DNA from: DATJGR01 sp963812255
GTDB lineage: Bacteria; Pseudomonadota; Gammaproteobacteria; Pseudomonadales; Azotimanducaceae
Assembly: GCA_963812255.1 (NCBI GenBank)
Contig: CAWEUM010000003.1
Location: 372,001-436,000, forward strand
DNA: 64,000 nucleotides
Direction: 5' to 3'
Shown: piece after piece, positions 60,020 through 64,000 of the stretch
Numbering within the stretch: position 1 is the first letter of the stretch
How the letters are laid out: each line of letters begins with the position of its first letter
The notes under the pieces: generated by a model
The model's input: the letters and a program-made list of their open reading frames with translations, nothing else
What the model was told of the DNA's origin: nothing
The model's database searches: none
Translations under genes and position numbers: made by a program

Positions 60020-61485
60020 TGAGCGCGTCCGCGGCGGCCGCCAAACCCCACAGCACAACCGACCTGTCCACCAAGCTTTACTATGGTTTCGGTGCCGTCG
60101 CGAACGGCGCCAAGAGCAACGGCTTCAACTATCTGCTGCTGTTCTTTTACAGCCAGGTGATCGGGCTGCCCCCTCAGTGGGTGTCGTTGGGAATTTTCAT
60201 CGCGCTGGTGTTCGATGCGATCTCTGATCCGCTGGTCGGGTATATGTCGGACCACCTGCACTCGCGCTGGGGGCGGCGCCATCCGTTGATGTACGCTGCC
60301 GGCATTCCGGTGGCGCTCGCGTACTACTTTCTGTGGTCACCGCCACACCTCGATCCGCCGGCAATGTTCGCGTATTTCGTGACGATGGCGGTGCTGATTC
60401 GCACCCTGATCACGTTCTACGAAATCCCCGCCACCGCGCTGGTTGCGGAACTCACCCAGGACTACGATCAACGGACTCAGTTCATGAGCTTCCGATTTTT
60501 CTTCGGTTGGTGGGGCGGCCTGACGATGGCGGTGCTCGTCTACTTGTTCTTTCTCCCGGAGGATCTTGGTGGACTCGAATACCGTGCGGGTTGGAGCAAC
60601 TACGGTCTCGCGGCGTCGTTCATCATTCTGATTTCGATCTACGTGTCGGCGCTCGGCACGCACAAACACATTCCATACCTGAAAAGACCGCCGCTGCGCA
60701 CGCACAAGGGTTTGAAGTACACGCTGGCCGAACTGAAGGAAACGCTGTCGAACCGGTCTTTCCTGGTGCTGTTTGCGTCGGCGTTGTTCACCGCCGTGGC
60801 CGCCGGTATCGGAACCAGTCTGAGCATCTATTTCACGCGTCACTTCTGGGAGTTGACCAGCACCCAGATCGGCTACATGCAGTTGCCGTACTTCGCCTCC
60901 GCCGGCGTCGCGCTGCTGTTTGCGCCGTGGATCTCCCGCCGGCTCGGCAAAAAGCGCGCCGCGATTCTGATCACCTCGATGTCGGTACTGATGTCGCCGC
61001 TGCCGTACATTCTCCGGATGCTCGGCTGGTTCCCGGACAACGGTACGCCGGCGCTGTACCCCACGGTGATCGTGTTCAACACCATCGAGGTCACCCTCAT
61101 CATTGCATCGGGCATTCTGGTGGCAGCGATGATCGCCGACGTTGTTGAGGACAGCGAAGTCAGCACCGGCCGGCGCTCCGAGGGTCTGTTCTTTGCGGCC
61201 AACAGTTTTGCGCAGAAAGCAGTCAACGGCCTGGGCGTGATCGTCGCCGGGCAATTGCTCGCCTATGTGAACTTTCCGACGCAGGCGAAACTCGGCCAGG
61301 TGCCGCAGCAGACCCTTTTCGATCTCGCATCCGTCTACATCCCGGCAATATGGGGTTTCTATTTGATCGCGATCGTGCTGCTGGCGTTCTACCGAATCAG
61401 TCGCACCACGCACCGCGAAAATCTCGATAAACTGGCGCTGCGCGGTGTGGCGGAAGTTTCGAAGGGTGCTGCCGCGGCCAGGTGA
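60019..61485 (+). CDS. GPH-family (MFS_2) cation symporter
   Basis: A 488-residue 12-helix transporter of the glycoside-pentoside-hexuronide:cation symporter family. Hallmarks are LYYGFGAVANGAKSNGF, FDAISDPLVGYMSDHLHSRWGRRHPLM (short form DPLVGYMSD and SRWGRRHPLM) and GRRSEGLFFAAN in the second half. In gammaproteobacterial degraders such proteins are often next to catabolic genes and their substrates are not sugars for sure. GTG 60019 shares one base with the stop of the reductase. Confidence 0.9.
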   Translation: MSASAAAAKPHSTTDLSTKLYYGFGAVANGAKSNGFNYLLLFFYSQVIGLPPQWVSLGIFIALVFDAISDPLVGYMSDHLHSRWGRRHPLMYAAGIPVALAYYFLWSPPHLDPPAMFAYFVTMAVLIRTLITFYEIPATALVAELTQDYDQRTQFMSFRFFFGWWGGLTMAVLVYLFFLPEDLGGLEYRAGWSNYGLAASFIILISIYVSALGTHKHIPYLKRPPLRTHKGLKYTLAELKETLSNRSFLVLFASALFTAVAAGIGTSLSIYFTRHFWELTSTQIGYMQLPYFASAGVALLFAPWISRRLGKKRAAILITSMSVLMSPLPYILRMLGWFPDNGTPALYPTVIVFNTIEVTLIIASGILVAAMIADVVEDSEVSTGRRSEGLFFAANSFAQKAVNGLGVIVAGQLLAYVNFPTQAKLGQVPQQTLFDLASVYIPAIWGFYLIAIVLLAFYRISRTTHRENLDKLALRGVAEVSKGAAAAR

Positions 61486-61493
61486 GCCCTTCG

Positions 61494-61868
61494 TCACGGA
61501 TCCTGAACGCAGAATTCATTGCCTTCGGGATCCCGCATAACCGTGAATGTCGCGTGCCGATCGCGCACCGAGGCGCCCAGCCGCTCGAGTCGCACCACCT
61601 CGTCCGCACGAGATTCACAACGCAGATCCATGTGAATCCGGTTCCGGCCTCGCTTCGCTCTTAGCGTCTTCTGGAAGAACAACGTCGGCCCGCCGCCATC
61701 GACCGCCACGGAGACATCCGTGGCCGGCGTCAGGCCGAGCCGCGCCAGGCGCGCGATCTCGGCATCGTCATACGCCCGGATCGAATAATCGTCCAGCGCG
61801 TCCGCCCAGAACCGCGCAAGCGCCGGCGGATCCAGCGCATCGATGACAATCTCCTTGATCCGCGCCAT
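61494..61868 (-). CDS. VOC-family glyoxalase-like protein
   Basis: A 124-residue protein with one glyoxalase-like module: IVIDALDPPALARFWADAL at the start, LFFQKTLRAKRGRNRIHMDL with the His after the loop, and VMRDPEGNEFCVQDP at the end. Family function is undetermined. ATG 61868. Fifteen bases downstream of the methyltransferase stop in the same direction. Confidence 0.9.
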   Translation of the reverse strand: MARIKEIVIDALDPPALARFWADALDDYSIRAYDDAEIARLARLGLTPATDVSVAVDGGGPTLFFQKTLRAKRGRNRIHMDLRCESRADEVVRLERLGASVRDRHATFTVMRDPEGNEFCVQDP

Positions 61869-61883
61869 AGGCAGCGTCTCTCG

Positions 61884-62612
61884 CTAAACCTCCGCCGCCA
61901 GCAACAGAAACGGTGGCCGATGGACCTCGTCCGCCCATTCGGGATGTTCGCCGATCTGCTTCGGGTTCGGCGCCCACTCTTCGATTCGACGGATGCGAAA
62001 ACCCTTCTCGACGAGGACGTTCACGTAGCTCTGCATCGTTCGGTGGTATTTGACGACGCCGGAGGTGATCCAATCGGTCACTCGGCGCCCCTCTGCGAGG
62101 TAGTCGGTCAACGGCCATGCTTTCGTGCCGTCCGGCTCGGTTCGCCATACGGGAGTTCGCGGCGCCGTAAAAATCGGATGCTCCACCGATAAGACCAATC
62201 GGCCGCCGCCCGAAAGCAGGTTGCGCATGACCGCGACCACAGGGGACAGGTCCTCCAGGTAGTGCAACACCAGTGAACTGTAGATGAGATCGAACGACGC
62301 GGGCGTCAGATCCATGCGTTCGATCGGGACCTGGCGAAAGGTCACCGCCGGATCCCGCGTCAGCGACCGCGCACGCGCTAGCATTTTCTCGGAACGATCG
62401 ACCCCCAACACGGTGGTCGCGCCCATCTTGCGCGCCCAGCGTGAAAACGCACCGAAGCCGCAGCCCAGATCGAGCACCCGGAGTCCCTCAAGGGGCGGCA
62501 GCATTGCGCGCAGCCTCGGCCACTCCGGCGCGCCCGCCAGACCCTCGCGAGAGCGCGCCAACCGGCTGTAGCCGGCGAAGAACTCGGGATCATCATAGAG
62601 GTTGTGCGACAT
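61884..62612 (-). CDS. Class I SAM-dependent methyltransferase
   Basis: A 242-residue methyltransferase. Motif I is LRVLDLGCGFGAFSRWA, followed by VLGVDRSEKML; motif IV FDLIYSSLVLHYLEDL and post-motif LVLSVEHPIFTA are intact. This is the UbiE/small-molecule type. ATG 62612 (MSHNLYDDPEFF) gives the family N-terminus; GTG 62648 is an alternative. The acceptor is unknown. The divergent gap 62613-62861 holds no gene that I can support. Confidence 0.88.
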   Translation of the reverse strand: MSHNLYDDPEFFAGYSRLARSREGLAGAPEWPRLRAMLPPLEGLRVLDLGCGFGAFSRWARKMGATTVLGVDRSEKMLARARSLTRDPAVTFRQVPIERMDLTPASFDLIYSSLVLHYLEDLSPVVAVMRNLLSGGGRLVLSVEHPIFTAPRTPVWRTEPDGTKAWPLTDYLAEGRRVTDWITSGVVKYHRTMQSYVNVLVEKGFRIRRIEEWAPNPKQIGEHPEWADEVHRPPFLLLAAEV

Positions 62613-62861
62613 CTGAGATCGGCCAATGGGTCCATGAATGCGAGCCACGCTCGCGTGTAATTCTTACATGAGGTTGGCAGGAGTTACCGCAATATCCAGC
62701 AACGACGATCTCAGGCGCTGGGACGCGAGTCGCCGCCGCCCGCCTTTCCCGAGCCTGACAGCCCGCCAATGGCGCGCTCCAAAGCGTTGGCACAACGATT
62801 GCAGGCTACGGACAGGACGTCACGCAATGTTCCGACGCCCTTCGGACTTCGGAGGTAGGAC

Positions 62862-63026
62862 ATGTTCAATTGGGCCGTGATCTTTTTCATCATCGCCATC
62901 GTGGCGGGATTGTTGGGCCTCGGTGGCGTCGCCGGCACCGCTGCGCACATCGCGTGGATCCTGTTCGTGGTGGGGTTGGTCCTCGCCATCGTGTTCTTCG
63001 TGATGGGCAGAAGGCCGCGACTTTAG
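62862..63026 (+). CDS. DUF1328 small membrane protein (YtjA type)
   Basis: A 54-residue protein of almost only two hydrophobic helices: MFNWAVIFFIIAIVAGLLG, GVAGTAAHIAWILF and VGLVLAIVFFVMG. It matches the short DUF1328 family, often induced by stress, with unknown function. ATG 62862 has GGAGG eight bases upstream. It is followed 27 bases later by the beta-barrel protein gene in the same direction, so the two may be an envelope-related pair. Confidence 0.92.
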   Translation: MFNWAVIFFIIAIVAGLLGLGGVAGTAAHIAWILFVVGLVLAIVFFVMGRRPRL

Positions 63027-63053
63027 TCAATCGAATCACTCGGAGAGTCTTAC

Positions 63054-63578
63054 ATGCTTAGAAAACATTTGGCCGCGCTGACGGCCGCGATGGTCGTCGG
63101 TTTGCCGGCAACGAACGCGCTGGCGGCACAGGCCGCCGGGGACAAGGCATTCACGATTTCAGGAACGGGCGCGAGCGATAAAAATTTCGACTCGACGACG
63201 TTCGGCACGACGGGTGAACTGGGCTGGTTTCTTTCGGATCCGGTGGAGATCGGTCTACGCCAGAGCGTGAACATCTTTTCGTCCGACAATGCCAACAACG
63301 CCACGTCCGGTGCGACCCGTGGTTTCATCGACTACCACTTCGGTCAGAACACGGTCGTGCCATATCTCGGTGCCAACATCGGTGCCATCTACGGTGACAA
63401 CGTTCATGACACCGGCGCGGCGGGTCTCGAGACCGGCCTCAAATTTTACGTCAAGGAAAAGACCTACATTGCGTTTCAGGTTGAATACGATTTTCTGTTC
63501 GACAATGCCAACGACATCGACAACCAATTCAACGATGGCGCGTTCTTCTACACGCTGGGTGTCGGATTCAACTTCTGA
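63054..63578 (+). CDS. Outer-membrane beta-barrel protein
   Basis: A 174-residue exported protein with signal peptide ending ATNALAA. The mature chain alternates aromatic and polar residues (DKAFTISGTGASDKNF, GELGWFLSDPVEIGLRQS, YLGANIGAIYGDN) and ends in FFYTLGVGFNF, a terminal Phe as expected for BAM-assembled barrels, so an eight-strand small porin-like barrel is likely. No specific family is certain. ATG 63054 with GGAGAG upstream. Confidence 0.87.
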   Translation: MLRKHLAALTAAMVVGLPATNALAAQAAGDKAFTISGTGASDKNFDSTTFGTTGELGWFLSDPVEIGLRQSVNIFSSDNANNATSGATRGFIDYHFGQNTVVPYLGANIGAIYGDNVHDTGAAGLETGLKFYVKEKTYIAFQVEYDFLFDNANDIDNQFNDGAFFYTLGVGFNF

Positions 63579-63658
63579 CGTAGCGTCTTGCTGGTTTGGG
63601 GTCGCAGTCGCGCTGAGCGCTACGACGCCTACAGTCGCTCTGATCGCAGCGTTAGTGC

Positions 63659-64000
63659 TCACCCCACCAACGCATCGGCCAGCGCGTCATAACTTGCAAA
63701 GCCGAATCCCGACTCAATCTCCCGGCGCCACGCCTCATCGAATTCCGCGACGATCTCCTGCGGCAGTTCCGACGCGTGCTCACCGACTTTGCCGTTACGC
63801 ACCTTCGACGAATCGCTGCCCGCAGGCAGCCCCGCGATCTGCTCGCTGCGGTCGCGCATCAGCCGATCGTCGAAGCGATCCTTGTGAGCGAGCATGAACG
63901 GCAACGACGATTGACGCATGACGATCTCGGACAACTCGTCGTCCAATGCGATATCCAGGAACTCGGCAACTCTGCGCACCGTCGTTTCGAGATCGCGACT
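63659..64000 (-). CDS. Sulfotransferase-family protein, C-terminal part (runs off the window)
   Basis: The frame is open to the window edge (reads SRDLETTVRRVAEFLDIALDD at the edge, in short DLETTVRRVAEFL). The visible 113 residues match the C-terminal third of sulfotransferases: FLDIALDDELSEIV, then SSKVRNGKVGEHASELP, the conserved RxGxxG element that binds 3'-phosphate of PAPS. The N-terminal 5'-phosphosulfate loop lies outside the window. It would be a second sulfotransferase besides the one at 22598. Confidence 0.8.
   Translation of the reverse strand, partial: SRDLETTVRRVAEFLDIALDDELSEIVMRQSSLPFMLAHKDRFDDRLMRDRSEQIAGLPAGSDSSKVRNGKVGEHASELPQEIVAEFDEAWRREIESGFGFASYDALADALVG

Noticed and set aside
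1..64000. Insertion sequences, prophage, CRISPR array, tRNA or rRNA
   Set aside because: No transposase, integrase or phage gene, no regularly spaced repeat with spacers, and no tRNA-like T-loop or rRNA core was recognised on reading both strands.

Overview
The window is GC-rich chromosomal DNA of a free-living proteobacterium, most likely a gammaproteobacterium with a broad appetite for lipids, hydrocarbons or terpenoid/aromatic compounds. This rests on gene content only: an MltD-YdbH-YnbE-YdbL envelope block, a rhombosortase with a GlyGly-CTERM substrate, DinB, MacAB with a NodT-type outer-membrane factor, TesB, a CYP153-type P450, a Baeyer-Villiger monooxygenase, two luciferase-like monooxygenases and four PF04909-type amidohydrolases. 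I see no insertion sequence, phage gene, CRISPR array, rRNA or tRNA, so this looks like ordinary but metabolically rich chromosome.

Layout. 1-4.8 kb: a small membrane protein and an HSL-type esterase, then a minus-strand five-gene cassette (two paralogous ferritin-like proteins, two paralogous SCP2-like proteins, one FmdB-type zinc ribbon) read from about 4.8 down to 1.45 kb. 4.9-11 kb: divergent tesB, then the minus-strand operon mltD-ydbH-ynbE-ydbL. 11-19.4 kb: a pectinacetylesterase-like protein, an exported peroxiredoxin, an MFS permease, dinB, two flavin monooxygenases, a GNAT and a DUF3465 protein. 19.4-24.7 kb: rhombosortase, its probable metalloprotease substrate, a DUF6174 lipoprotein, a sulfotransferase and a methyltransferase-like protein. 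24.7-30.1 kb: DUF456, CYP153, ferredoxin, amidohydrolase and a long FecR/DUF6600 protein. 30.1-30.7 kb: a gene-free stretch with a row of hairpins ending in a strong intrinsic terminator (candidate RNA). 30.7-44 kb: hydrolases, a winged-helix/hydrolase fusion, a ScyD-like propeller, AKR, beta-lactamase-fold esterase, PhyH-like dioxygenase, SGNH hydrolase, BVMO and transporters. 44-49.5 kb: a complete MacA-MacB-outer-membrane-factor operon. 49.7-61.5 kb: a permease, an acyl-CoA carboxyltransferase subunit, and a probable catabolic group (three amidohydrolases, a pair of single-hotdog dehydratases, an MDR reductase, a GPH symporter). 61.5-64 kb: VOC protein, methyltransferase, DUF1328, a beta-barrel protein, and the C-terminal part of a sulfotransferase cut by the window edge.

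The strongest candidate for an undescribed system is the 1.45-4.79 kb cassette. The first ferritin-like protein keeps a full set of diiron ligands (E130, E164xxH167, E214, E244xxH247). Its paralogue aligns almost without gaps but has Gln, Gly and Lys at three of the carboxylate positions, while both histidines remain. That is the pattern expected of a catalytic plus structural subunit pair, as in PaaA/PaaC. The next two genes are likewise paralogues of each other, and the last three junctions are each exactly 2 nt. I read it as a heteromeric diiron oxygenase with lipid-carrier-like accessory subunits; the substrate is unknown.

Other points worth attention are the rhombosortase/substrate pair, the lytic transglycosylase fused by operon structure to an outer-membrane lipid-transport complex, the hairpin array at 30.3-30.6 kb, the membrane-anchored regulator with an exported hydrolase domain, and the catabolic amidohydrolase/hotdog cluster.
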